36,692 nt of DNA from Bacteroidaceae bacterium (GCA_017940605.1 JAGAYF010000048.1:1-36692); one strand, 5' to 3'. Numbered from the stretch's first letter, positions 1 through 8,160 are shown. Program-made: numbers and translations. The notes: generated by a model from the sequence alone, not told the origin.

Positions 1-479
1 CGCATCCCACGGCCATCATCGGCGAATTGCCCAACGGAGTACCGGCCAACCTCATTCCGTTCCTGACCCAGACCGCCATAGGCATTAGGGAACAGCTGAG
101 TGTCTTCGGAGACGACTACAACACGCCCGACGGCTCATGCATACGCGACTACATCTACATCGTCGACCTGGCCAAGGCACACGTGTGCGCCGTAAAGCAC
201 ATCCTGGAGGGGAAACAGCCCGAGGCCGTCGACGTATTCAACGTGGGTACGGGCAAGGGCAATTCCGTACTGGAACTTATCAACACGTTTGAAAAGAGTA
301 CGGGCGTCAAGCTGAACTACAAGATTGCTCCGCGCCGCGCAGGCGACATCGAACAGGTGTGGGGCAACGTCGACAAGGCCAACAGGGTTCTGGGATGGAA
401 GGCTCAGTACTCGCTCGAGGACGCACTGGCCAGCGCATGGAAGTGGCAGCTGAAATTGCGCGAGGACGGCATCATGTAG
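1..479 (+). CDS. galE: UDP-glucose 4-epimerase, C-terminal part (5' end outside window)
   Basis: This is the 3' part of a gene that begins before the window. The frame is open from base 3, so about 158 residues are visible. GalE interconverts UDP-glucose and UDP-galactose using bound NAD+ in the cytoplasm, feeding surface-sugar synthesis and galactose use. The visible part has GalE-type signatures: the stretch HPTAIIGELPNGVPANLIPF just before the substrate-binding region, then SCIRDYIYIVDLAKAH, then FNVGTGKGNSVLELI and RRAGDIEQVWGNVDKANRVLGW near the end. The N-terminal Rossmann glycine motif and the catalytic Ser/Tyr/Lys are not in the window. A related short-chain epimerase cannot be fully excluded, but the RDYIYIVDLAKAH block is strongly GalE-like. 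The internal TTG at 27 is not a start. Confidence 0.93.
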   Translation, partial: HPTAIIGELPNGVPANLIPFLTQTAIGIREQLSVFGDDYNTPDGSCIRDYIYIVDLAKAHVCAVKHILEGKQPEAVDVFNVGTGKGNSVLELINTFEKSTGVKLNYKIAPRRAGDIEQVWGNVDKANRVLGWKAQYSLEDALASAWKWQLKLREDGIM

Positions 480-821
480 TCCGCTTGTCGCACGATCCAC
501 AAACCCTGCCGCCCATCTGTCATCGGCACAGCGAGCGGCCAGTCCCCGACAACGAGTGACCCAACCCCACAAGACCACATCACCATCCAGCGCGGCAGGA
601 TGCATTCCCTGCCACAGGACAGGGTATTGGGTTCAGCCCATGCTCCATGCCCGTCATTCACGCTGCGAATCAAGAGGCCCTGCCGCCCGCAACAAGTTAT
701 GCGGACGGCAGGGCTTTGCCATCCCATCCCGAGAAGGACAAAACCCATGCTACACCGATGAGACCCTCTTCGCGACGGCTCTGGCATCATTTGTTCCCAT
801 TCAGAAAAGAAACCAACAGCC
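480..821. other. galE-nspC spacer with two hairpins
   Basis: This 342-base gap has no convincing gene. It contains an inverted repeat at 677-714 (outer arms ggccctgccg-type, nine pairs, one mismatch, then five pairs, loop at 691-700) and a smaller one at 594-613 (ggcagg/cctgcc). The 11-mer ccctgccgccc occurs at 504-514 and again at 678-688. The larger hairpin is followed by only three T residues, so a factor-independent terminator for galE is possible but weak. I found no clear TAnnTTTG promoter for nspC here. Confidence 0.5.
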
Positions 822-1949
822 ATGTACATCCTTGAAGAAGCCAAACTAAGGGAGAACCTGCGCCTCATTGCGCACGTACAACGGGAGAGCGGGGCAGAAA
901 TCATCCTTGCCCTCAAGGCCTTCGCGCTTTGGAAAACCTTTCCCATCTTCCGCGAATACATTGGCCACACCACGGCCAGTTCGCTCAACGAGGCACGCAT
1001 CAGTGCCGAGGCCTTCGGCGGCCGATGCCACACCTACGCGCCTGCCTATGAGGAACAGACCTTTGACGACATCCTGAAATACAGCGAGCACGTCACTTTC
1101 AACTCGCTCAGCCAGTTCCATCGCTTCAGCCCGCGCGTAACGCAATGGAATGCCCACCATGCCAATCAGGTAAGCATGGGGCTGAGAATCAACCCCGAGT
1201 ATGCCGAGATAGAGACCGACCTGTACAACCCGTGCGCCCCAGGTTCGCGCCTGGGCGTACTCCAAAGCCAGCTCCCCGCCGAACTGCCGGCCGGACTGGA
1301 CGGCCTGCACTTCCACTGCCTGTGCGAAAACGACGCCACCTCGCTGCAAAAGGTTCTCATGCAGGTGGAACAAAAATTCCGCCCCTGGCTTCAACAGGCC
1401 AAGTGGCTCAACATGGGCGGCGGACACCTGATGACGCGCCAGGGATACCACGTTGGCCTGCTCATTGACCTGCTGAAGGAATGGCATCGCAAGTTTCCCA
1501 ACCTGAAGATCATCCTTGAGCCAGGATCGGCGTTCCTCTGGGGCACAGGATACCTGACCGCCAAGGTCCTGGACATTGTGGAAAACCACGGCATACGCAC
1601 GGCCGTGCTCAACACCAGCTTTGCGTGCCACATGCCCGACTGCCTGGAAATGCCCTACCAACCCAACGTGAGGGGGGCACAGAAATGCGACACCCCAACG
1701 GGCAAGAACACCTACCGGCTGGGGGGCAACAGCTGCCTGAGCGGCGACTTCATAGGCTACTGGTGCTTTGAGCAGCCCCTGCACGTGGGACAGGAGATTA
1801 TATTCGAAGACATGATTCACTACACCACGGTCAAGACCCACATGTTCAACGGAGTGGACCACCCGCCCATAGCCATGATGCATGAAGACGGACGACTGGA
1901 AATCCTGCGCCGGTTCACCTACGAGGATTACAAGAGCAGGATGGACTGA
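822..1949 (+). CDS. nspC: Carboxynorspermidine/carboxyspermidine decarboxylase
   Basis: The protein is 375 aa, the usual NspC length. It is a PLP-dependent fold-III decarboxylase that removes CO2 from carboxynorspermidine or carboxyspermidine, the last step of the alternative polyamine route used by many gut Bacteroidota. Visible signs are the Schiff-base lysine in LALKAFALWKTF (Lys32), a glycine-rich phosphate-binding loop NMGGGH (197-202), EPGSAFLWGTG (233-243), and GGNSCLSGDFIG (301-312), whose Cys305 and Asp309 match the C-x3-D active-site pattern contributed across the dimer. The start is the ATG at 822; starting later would remove the first strand. The usual partner, carboxy(nor)spermidine dehydrogenase, is not beside it here. 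Ornithine/lysine decarboxylases share the fold but are longer. The assignment is firm; the exact polyamine substrate is inferred. Confidence 0.93.
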   Translation: MYILEEAKLRENLRLIAHVQRESGAEIILALKAFALWKTFPIFREYIGHTTASSLNEARISAEAFGGRCHTYAPAYEEQTFDDILKYSEHVTFNSLSQFHRFSPRVTQWNAHHANQVSMGLRINPEYAEIETDLYNPCAPGSRLGVLQSQLPAELPAGLDGLHFHCLCENDATSLQKVLMQVEQKFRPWLQQAKWLNMGGGHLMTRQGYHVGLLIDLLKEWHRKFPNLKIILEPGSAFLWGTGYLTAKVLDIVENHGIRTAVLNTSFACHMPDCLEMPYQPNVRGAQKCDTPTGKNTYRLGGNSCLSGDFIGYWCFEQPLHVGQEIIFEDMIHYTTVKTHMFNGVDHPPIAMMHEDGRLEILRRFTYEDYKSRMD

Positions 1950-2000
1950 GCAGGGAACAGGGCAAACTGACAACAAGTTAAAAGTCAATACAAAAAAACC

Positions 2001-2033
2001 ATCAGCGAGGCAGGCAGGCTTCGCTGATTTTTT
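2001..2033 (+). terminator. Rho-independent terminator of nspC
   Basis: Perfect 8-bp inverted repeat atcagcga (2001-2008) and tcgctgat (2021-2028) with a 12-nt loop. A run of T follows on the + strand and a run of A precedes it, so it could work in both directions. It lies about 50 bases after the nspC stop. Confidence 0.8.
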
Positions 2034-2051
2034 ACGCCTTACCGGGTCGAC

Positions 2052-2092
2052 TTTTACGCCTTTCCCAAAATTTCTTGGGCCGCATCCGTCCA
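2052..2092 (+). repeat. Intergenic repeat copy A (41 nt, also upstream of thrS)
   Basis: This 41-base stretch aligns without gaps to 22652-22692, with 33 identical positions by my count. The best-kept core is ggccgcatccgtcca (2078-2092), which differs at one base in the other copy. Both copies also begin with ttttaYgcc. The word ttttacgcc recurs nearby (2028-2037 region and 2094-2103), so this spacer carries several copies. Both copies lie on the coding strand 165-190 bases upstream of a -7 box. Function unknown. Confidence 0.55.
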
Positions 2093-2241
2093 TCTTTTAC
2101 GCCTTGCGGGCACGACCTTACTGCCGACCAGGCGATTACAGCCACGGCCAACTGCCGTTTTGAGGCCCGTGGGAATGAAAATAGGGGTCGGAAGAAATTT
2201 TTTACGGCCCATGTCAGCAATTATTTACAATTATATGAAAC

Positions 2242-2269
2242 CTTTTAGGGCAGATTGAAGCCCTAAAAG
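2242..2269. promoter_or_regulatory. Perfect 10-bp palindrome upstream of the lptD-like promoter
   Basis: cttttagggc (2242-2251) and gccctaaaag (2260-2269) are exact reverse complements separated by 8 bases. The second arm ends 12 bases before the -7 box at 2282-2289, so the site covers the region where the -33 contact would be. That suits an operator. A hairpin terminator is less likely because only four T residues follow. Confidence 0.5.
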
Positions 2270-2281
2270 CGCGATTTTGAT

Positions 2282-2289
2282 TACTTTTG
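2282..2289 (+). promoter_or_regulatory. Bacteroidota -7 box (TACTTTTG) for the lptD-like gene
   Basis: TACTTTTG fits the TAnnTTTG consensus of the Bacteroidota primary sigma factor. The expected start of transcription is about seven bases downstream, near 2296, giving a leader of about 20 nt before the TTG start at 2317. The -33 element is weak (TTG at 2255-2257, inside the palindrome loop). Confidence 0.6.
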
Positions 2290-2316
2290 CAACCTAATTC
2301 TAAAAGTGTGTAGGCT

Positions 2317-5088
2317 TTGAAGGCTGCATGGACTGTTTTATTCTTTCTGTTGGTTACCGCCGTCTTGGGCACAGGGCATTCCAAGGCGGCTTTGGTCACC
2401 ATTCCTTCATCCGACAGCATCACGACAAAGAAAGACACCGCTTTGTTCTCCCCCGCCGCTGACACCACCCATTCCGGCCTGCGCATAGTGGCCGACACCA
2501 TTGGCGTGGACTCCATGGGACAGGATTCGGCAAAGAAAAAATCAGGACTGGATGCCCCCGTGGAGTATCAGGCCAGCGATTCATCGACCTACCTGGCCGA
2601 CACACGCACCACAACGCTGTTTGGCAACAGCAAGGTAAATTATCAGGACATGCAGTTGCAGGCTGCCACCATATCGATGAACAACGACAGCAGCATTGCC
2701 CATGCGCAGGGTGTGAGGGACTCCACCGGAAAGCTGGCAGGGAAGCCCGTTTACTCGCAAAAGTCGGACAACTATGAGAGCGAGCAGATGAGCTACAACT
2801 TCAAGACGAAGAAAGGATTTATCAAGAACGTCTCTACCGAGCAGGGCGACGGTTTCCTGAACAGCCAGTCGTCGAAACGCTCTGACGACGGCACGCTGTT
2901 CCTGCAGCATGCCAAGTATACGACCTGCGACCACGACCCTCCGCACTTCTACCTGGCGTTGTCGAGGGCCAAGGTGCGCCCGGGCAAAGAGGTCGTCTTC
3001 GGTCCGGCCTACCTAGTGGTCGAGGACGTGCCGCTGCCCCTGGCCATCCCAGGGGGCTTCTTCCCCTTCACCAGCAAATATTCCAGCGGCTTCATAGTCC
3101 CCACCTATGGGCAGGAGACCTCGCGCGGATTCTACCTGCGCGACGGCGGATACTACTTTGCCATCAACGATCTGGTGGACCTCACCCTGCTGGGCGAACT
3201 GTACACCAAGGGTTCGTGGGGACTGAACGTTTCATCCACCTACAGGAAGCGCTACAGGCATTCGGGCAATTTCTATGCAAACTACCAAAGCACCGTATTG
3301 GGCGAAAAGAACATGCCTGACTACCAGAAGACCACCAGCTTCAAGATACAGTGGTCGCACAGGCAAGACCCCAAGGCCTCGATGTACAGCAACCTGTCGG
3401 CCAGCGTCAACTTTGCCACCACCAACTTTGAGCGGAACAACCTGAGCAGCATGTACAACCCCGTTGCCTACACGCAGAGCACGCGTACCAGCAGCGTGAG
3501 CTACTCCAGGACGATTCCCAGCCTGAACATGACGCTGTCGGCCAGCACGAACCTGAGCCAGAACATGCAGGACTCGACCATCGCCATGACCCTGCCCGAC
3601 CTGAACATCAACGTGTCGCGCTTCTACCCCTTCAAGCGGAAGAAGCTGAAGGGGAAGCAGCGGTGGTACGAGAAAATAGCCATGAACTATACCGGCCACC
3701 TGAGCAACAGCATCACAACCAAGGAGGACAAACTGCTGCACAGCGACCTGGTCAAGGATTGGAACAACGGCATGCAGCATAACATTCCCGTCAGTGCCAC
3801 CTTCTCGGTGCTGAAATACATCAACGTGTCGCCCTCCTTCACTTTCAGGGATCGCATGTACACCAACAAGGTCTTCCAGTCGTGGGACATTGACCGGCAG
3901 ATGGCCGTGCGCGACACGACATACGGTTTCTACAATGTGTACAACTGGAACATGGCCGTTTCCGCCAACACGACGCTCTATGGTTTCTACAAACCCTGGA
4001 AAGCCCTCTTCGGAGACCGCATCATGGCGGTGCGGCACGTCATGAAGCCCACCGTATCCTACACCTACGCTCCCGACTTTGGCTCTTCGTCCTACGGATA
4101 CTACGACAGCTACGTCAAGACCGACCGCTATGGCAACGTGTCCACCGTCACCTATTCTCCCTACACGGGGAGTTTGTTTGGCGTACCGGGCTCGGGCAAG
4201 ACGGGGAGCATCTCCATGTCTGTCGGCAACAATGTGGAAATGAAAATCAAGAGCGACCGCGACTCAACGGGCGAGAAGAAAATCAGCCTCATTGACGAAC
4301 TGAGCGCAAACATGTCGTACAACATGGCTGCCACGAGCCGCCAGTGGAGCGACTTGTCCACGCGCCTGCGACTGAAGCTGTCAAAAAAATATACATTCAG
4401 CATGGCCGCCGTCTTTGCCACCTATGCCTACAAATATGACGAGAACGGCAACGTTGTCGTAGGCGACCGCACCGAATACAGCTACGGCCGTTTCGGACGC
4501 TTTCAGGGCATGTCGCAAAACCTGTCCTACACCATCAGCAACAACACATTCAAGAAAAAGAAGAAAGAGGACCGACAGGATAACCAACGAGGCGAAGACG
4601 ATGAAGACTACGACAACACGGGAGACACCAACGTCGACCCCGATTTGACAAAAGGCCACTCGCACGGGGAGCAGGAGCATTCGCAAGACAACGTGGGGGA
4701 AGACGGATACCTGAAGTTCTCACTCCCCTGGAACTTCACGGTTTCCTATGGAATCTCCATGCGCGAAAATACCAGCGGGCGCATCAACCCCAAGACCATG
4801 CGCTATCCCTACAAGTTCACGCAGACCATGAATTTCTCGGGAAACATCACTCTTTCCGAGGGCTGGAACATCAATTACAATTCAGGATATGACTTCAACT
4901 ATAAGAAGCTATCCATGACTACGGCCTCGCTGAGCCGCGACTTGCATTGCTTCTCCATGACCTGTTCCGTCGTCCTGATGCCCTATACTTCCTTCAATTT
5001 TTCCTTCCGCGCCAAGATGTCCACTTTGGCCGACCTCCTGAAATGGGATAAGCGCAGCAGTTATAGCAGCAATATCGACTGGTATTGA
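2317..5088 (+). CDS. LptD-like outer-membrane LPS-assembly protein (OstA region + beta-barrel)
   Basis: A 923-aa protein with a signal peptide (KAAWTVLFFLLVTAVLGTG, residues 2-20), a periplasmic OstA/LptA-like jellyroll region (about 85-200: repeated beta segments such as YLADTRTTTLFGNSKVNY), and a long C-terminal part rich in alternating aromatic/polar beta strands ending in W-Y, as in outer-membrane barrels. The family places lipopolysaccharide in the outer leaflet with LptE. YTTCDHDPPHFYLAL (201-215) is a conserved-looking junction with Cys204. The start is a TTG: an in-frame TAG sits two codons upstream and the next in-frame Met (residue 67) would remove the signal peptide. An acidic, low-complexity insert (about 745-797, KKKKKEDRQ then many D/E/H) interrupts two barrel strands, probably an external loop. 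A different large barrel protein is possible, but the OstA region makes LptD the best call. Confidence 0.82.
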   Translation: MKAAWTVLFFLLVTAVLGTGHSKAALVTIPSSDSITTKKDTALFSPAADTTHSGLRIVADTIGVDSMGQDSAKKKSGLDAPVEYQASDSSTYLADTRTTTLFGNSKVNYQDMQLQAATISMNNDSSIAHAQGVRDSTGKLAGKPVYSQKSDNYESEQMSYNFKTKKGFIKNVSTEQGDGFLNSQSSKRSDDGTLFLQHAKYTTCDHDPPHFYLALSRAKVRPGKEVVFGPAYLVVEDVPLPLAIPGGFFPFTSKYSSGFIVPTYGQETSRGFYLRDGGYYFAINDLVDLTLLGELYTKGSWGLNVSSTYRKRYRHSGNFYANYQSTVLGEKNMPDYQKTTSFKIQWSHRQDPKASMYSNLSASVNFATTNFERNNLSSMYNPVAYTQSTRTSSVSYSRTIPSLNMTLSASTNLSQNMQDSTIAMTLPDLNINVSRFYPFKRKKLKGKQRWYEKIAMNYTGHLSNSITTKEDKLLHSDLVKDWNNGMQHNIPVSATFSVLKYINVSPSFTFRDRMYTNKVFQSWDIDRQMAVRDTTYGFYNVYNWNMAVSANTTLYGFYKPWKALFGDRIMAVRHVMKPTVSYTYAPDFGSSSYGYYDSYVKTDRYGNVSTVTYSPYTGSLFGVPGSGKTGSISMSVGNNVEMKIKSDRDSTGEKKISLIDELSANMSYNMAATSRQWSDLSTRLRLKLSKKYTFSMAAVFATYAYKYDENGNVVVGDRTEYSYGRFGRFQGMSQNLSYTISNNTFKKKKKEDRQDNQRGEDDEDYDNTGDTNVDPDLTKGHSHGEQEHSQDNVGEDGYLKFSLPWNFTVSYGISMRENTSGRINPKTMRYPYKFTQTMNFSGNITLSEGWNINYNSGYDFNYKKLSMTTASLSRDLHCFSMTCSVVLMPYTSFNFSFRAKMSTLADLLKWDKRSSYSSNIDWY

Positions 5089-5104
5089 AAACAAGTCGCC
5101 GTTT

Positions 5105-5138
5105 TTTGCCCTTATTCCAATATTATTGCCTATCTTTG
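5105..5138 (+). promoter_or_regulatory. Promoter with no downstream gene (candidate sRNA start)
   Basis: TTTG (5105-5108), 22 bases, then TATCTTTG (5131-5138) is a good Bacteroidota promoter on the + strand. No + strand gene follows before about 17.9 kb. Transcription would start near 5145 and run into the 3' end of the amylase gene on the other strand. The predicted transcript begins with a 5-bp hairpin (acagc 5146-5150 / gctgt 5156-5160), followed by another short stem (gtatc 5159-5163 / gatac 5175-5179) that overlaps it. Confidence 0.5.
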
Positions 5139-5276
5139 CAACATCACAGCACAAGGCTGTATCAGTTTGATCGGGATACTCATCAATTAAATTACTGAAA
5201 ACCGAGCAAAGTTCGTCAAATCAATGGCGTGCTGCCCACAGTAGGCAGATTACAGAGAGAGAGGACAGCTCAAATC

Positions 5277-7007
5277 CTATTTATTCGGAGTTTTCATCAC
5301 ATCACTGGTACAGCCATTTTCTTTTTCCCCTGCCTGTACCACCTTCAGCACCACCCCACCATTGGCAGGCAATACTACTTGGAAGCAACGGTCGCGGAAA
5401 AGCGGCAAGGCCGTTGACTTGCCCGACAATAGTTCGACAGCTTGATACTCTCCCTCACCCATTTTCAGGAAATCAAAGGCATGGGCAGGCACACAGACTT
5501 CCTGCATCACCTCTGCTCCCTCAAAATTGACGACAAAGAAGATTTTTTCATCACCGAAAGAACGAATAAAGGCATAGGTCCTGTGTGGATTGAACCGAGG
5601 ATTGTCAAGGTTGACATACATCAGGTCAAAGAACAGCCCTTCCCTTACTGCCAATTCCTGACGCACCTCTCCTAACACCTTTTTATAATATGCATAGACC
5701 TGCCTGCTTTCCTCGTCCAGCCTTGCCCCGTCATAGCGTCCCTTGTTCCGCCATTTTCTGATGGTAGCCATACTCCAGTAGTCAAAGATGGTCGTACGTC
5801 CGTCCAATCCGCTGAACCCTTCGGCATCCATGCCCCTTTCGCCCAACTCCTGACCAAAATACAGCATAAAGGGCTGCTTTCCCATGCACGCACTCACCAG
5901 CAATGCAGGAAAGGCCCGCCGTCCCTCCGATGCGAAGAAGTCTGACGCAATGCGCTGCTCGTCATGGTTCTCCAGGAAATGGAGCATCCTGTCCTTTATG
6001 TCATCCACCATCTGCCAGCAACGGGTTATCGCTGAGGCAGAGGCCTGTCCCATGACGATGGCACGCAGCGTATCATACAGCCCCACCTTGTCATAAAGGA
6101 AATCAAAACCGCCTTGATGGATATAATCGCGGTATTGGTCGGGATTGTATACTTCCCCAATCCATATTATCTGCGGATATTGCGCCTTGACCTGCCTGAT
6201 TGCCCAACTCCAGAATTCACATGGCACCATCTCGGCCATGTCGCACCTAAATCCATCGACTCCCTGCGAAGCCCAGAACAGAAGTATCCTCAACATCTTG
6301 TGCCACGTGTCAGGTATCGGCCAAAATACCTTCAAGCCTCCCGACAGGTAGTCCACGCCGTAGTTTAGCTTCACCGTTTCGTACCAATCCTGCTGTGCGG
6401 GAAAGGGAGTAAAGCAGTCATTGCCCGTTGCCTTGGCCGGATATTCCCGATAGGGACGTAGTTCTCCGCCCTGCATGTCAAACTGGCATTGCAATGCTTG
6501 GTTGGGGAAATAGTAGAAATTGTTCTGTGGGGAGAAGGATACGCTTGCATTGTCTTTTTTCCCAAGATCTTCCACATCTTCGGGACATGCATCGGAATGG
6601 TACTGGCGGGCCACGTGATTAGGCACAAAATCCATGATGACCTTCAGCCCGACCCTATGGGTTCGCCTCACCAGGTTCTGAAATTCCTTGAAACGCCTCT
6701 CGGGATGCACGACCAAATCGGGGTCAATGTCATAGTAGTCCTTGACGGCATAGGGAGAGCCAGCCCTACCCTTCACCATCGCCCCGTGCTCATGTACTAT
6801 TCCGTAGGAAGAATAGTCGGTTTGCGTGGCATGTTCCAGCAACCCCGTGTACCACACATGGGTCACGCCCAATTGCCTTAGTTGTTCAAGGAACTTCACG
6901 GTGATGTCATTCATGTGCCCACAACCGTTCTGCTGCAAACTGCCATTGACCGTCAGTCTTTCGTTGTCATTGCCAAAAAGGCGCGGCAGCATCTGATATA
7001 TCAGCAT
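5277..7007 (-). CDS. GH13-family alpha-amylase
   Basis: This is a cytoplasmic-looking glycoside hydrolase of family 13 that would cleave alpha-1,4-glucan (starch, glycogen or malto-oligosaccharides). Counting from the first possible codon (TTG at 7046), the four family regions are IMDFVPNH (137-144), DGFRCDMAE (264-272, nucleophile Asp269), IGEVY (296-300, acid/base Glu298) and ENHDEQRI (359-366, transition-state Asp362). A C-terminal beta domain follows (about 490-570). There is no signal peptide. I favour the ATG at 7007 (product about 576 aa) because MLIYQMLPRLFGN opens the barrel domain; the TTG at 7046 lies only eight bases from the fabD terminator. It follows fabD on the same strand, but a strong terminator separates them, so its promoter is unclear. 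Exact substrate unknown. Confidence 0.88.
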   Translation of the reverse strand: MLIYQMLPRLFGNDNERLTVNGSLQQNGCGHMNDITVKFLEQLRQLGVTHVWYTGLLEHATQTDYSSYGIVHEHGAMVKGRAGSPYAVKDYYDIDPDLVVHPERRFKEFQNLVRRTHRVGLKVIMDFVPNHVARQYHSDACPEDVEDLGKKDNASVSFSPQNNFYYFPNQALQCQFDMQGGELRPYREYPAKATGNDCFTPFPAQQDWYETVKLNYGVDYLSGGLKVFWPIPDTWHKMLRILLFWASQGVDGFRCDMAEMVPCEFWSWAIRQVKAQYPQIIWIGEVYNPDQYRDYIHQGGFDFLYDKVGLYDTLRAIVMGQASASAITRCWQMVDDIKDRMLHFLENHDEQRIASDFFASEGRRAFPALLVSACMGKQPFMLYFGQELGERGMDAEGFSGLDGRTTIFDYWSMATIRKWRNKGRYDGARLDEESRQVYAYYKKVLGEVRQELAVREGLFFDLMYVNLDNPRFNPHRTYAFIRSFGDEKIFFVVNFEGAEVMQEVCVPAHAFDFLKMGEGEYQAVELLSGKSTALPLFRDRCFQVVLPANGGVVLKVVQAGEKENGCTSDVMKTPNK

Positions 7008-7053
7008 AGGAGACCTGTTTTTTCGTTTTACATCATCCAGAAACAAACCATAT

Positions 7054-7110
7054 AAAAAGCAGAAAGAGCTCCGATTGCCCCATCCATGGGCAGCGCGGGG
7101 CTCTTTCTGC
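7054..7110 (-). terminator. Intrinsic terminator of fabD
   Basis: On the - strand, gcagaaagagc and gctctttctgc form a perfect 11-bp stem (+ coordinates 7100-7110 and 7059-7069) with further partial pairing inside, followed by five T residues (7058-7054). It starts 18 bases after the fabD stop. Confidence 0.88.
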
Positions 7111-7127
7111 TTCAGTTAGTTCCTGTC

Positions 7128-8009
7128 TTAGTTCAATCCGTGGGCCGTTACCTCCCTGCTTATGCGGCCAATCATGCCCTGCAAAGCCTTGCCAGGTCCG
7201 CATTCGGTAAAATCGGTTGCACCATTGGCCACCATTTCCTGCACCTCCTGCGTCCAGCGCACGGGCGAGGTCAACTGGGCTATCAAGTTGGCCTTGATGT
7301 CTTCGGGCTGCGTATGTGCCTTGGCATCTACATTCTGATATACAGGGCATGCAGGCTCATGGAACGCCGTATTGCGGATGGCAGTCTCCAGTTCCTGCTT
7401 GGCAGGCTCCATCAAGGGCGAATGGAACGCCCCGCTAACGTTCAGTACCAATGCACGCTTCGCCCCTGCTTCCTTCAGTTTCTCACATGCTTTGTTCACA
7501 GCGTCTATGTCGCCGCTGATAACCAGTTGCCCAGGGCAGTTATAGTTGGCAGGAACAACCACGTTGCCTTCCGTGCTCACCTCACTGCACACAGTCTCCA
7601 CCTGTTCGTCAGTCAGCCCTATAATGGCAGCCATCGTGGACGGCTTAGCCTCACATGCCTTCTGCATTGCCATGGCCCGTGCATAGACCAACTTAAGACC
7701 GTCCTCAAAATCCAGCACACCAGCTGCAACGAGGGCAGAGAACTCACCCAATGAATGGCCACCGACCATGTCAGGCCGGGCATCGGCACAAATGGCACTG
7801 ATGACAGAATGGAGGAACACTGCCGGTTGCGTCACTTTCGTTTGCTTCAGTTCCTCATCCGTTCCTGCAAACATGATATCGGTAATATTGAAACCAAGAA
7901 TCTCATTGGCCTTGTCAAAAAGTTCCTTGGCCTTTGGATTATTCTCATACAGGTCCTTTCCCATTCCTACAAATTGGGCACCTTGCCCAGGAAAAACAAA
8001 TGCATTCAT
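7128..8009 (-). CDS. fabD: Malonyl-CoA:ACP transacylase
   Basis: The protein is 293 aa, close to the usual FabD length. It moves malonyl groups from CoA to acyl carrier protein, supplying the extender unit for type II fatty-acid synthesis in the cytoplasm. Visible signs are the N-terminal FVFPGQGAQFVGMGK, the nucleophile elbow GHSLGEF with Ser86, and the catalytic His in SGAFHSPLM (His196), followed by CPVYQNVDA and the late TDFTECGPGKALQGM block. No other fab genes are next to it. It has its own promoter (8046-8077) and a strong terminator, so it looks like a single-gene unit. The start is ATG at 8009, directly before the conserved first strand. Confidence 0.97.
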   Translation of the reverse strand: MNAFVFPGQGAQFVGMGKDLYENNPKAKELFDKANEILGFNITDIMFAGTDEELKQTKVTQPAVFLHSVISAICADARPDMVGGHSLGEFSALVAAGVLDFEDGLKLVYARAMAMQKACEAKPSTMAAIIGLTDEQVETVCSEVSTEGNVVVPANYNCPGQLVISGDIDAVNKACEKLKEAGAKRALVLNVSGAFHSPLMEPAKQELETAIRNTAFHEPACPVYQNVDAKAHTQPEDIKANLIAQLTSPVRWTQEVQEMVANGATDFTECGPGKALQGMIGRISREVTAHGLN

Positions 8010-8045
8010 GATTATTCTACAATTTAATTATCTAATTTTCTGATG

Positions 8046-8077
8046 CAAAATTAGGGCAATTTTGCGGAATAGCCAAA
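8046..8077 (-). promoter_or_regulatory. fabD promoter
   Basis: Read on the - strand: TTTG (8077-8074), 20 bases, TAATTTTG (8053-8046). This matches the Bacteroidota consensus. Start of transcription expected near 8039, giving a leader of about 30 nt. Confidence 0.75.
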
Positions 8078-8160
8078 CATTCAACGGCAAATCCTTGGGA
8101 AATACAGAAAATCCTCCCCACTCCCTTTTGCAATAGCTTGAGTAATGTAAATATTAGTGG

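Noticed and set aside
846-2093. Long 415-codon frame opposite nspC
   Set aside because: Antisense shadow of the well-supported nspC frame, extending through its terminator; composition is that of a mirrored coding frame.
3232-4038. 268-codon frame antisense to the lptD-like gene
   Set aside because: Shadow frame with no recognisable domain; H/V/G-rich composition typical of reversed coding sequence.
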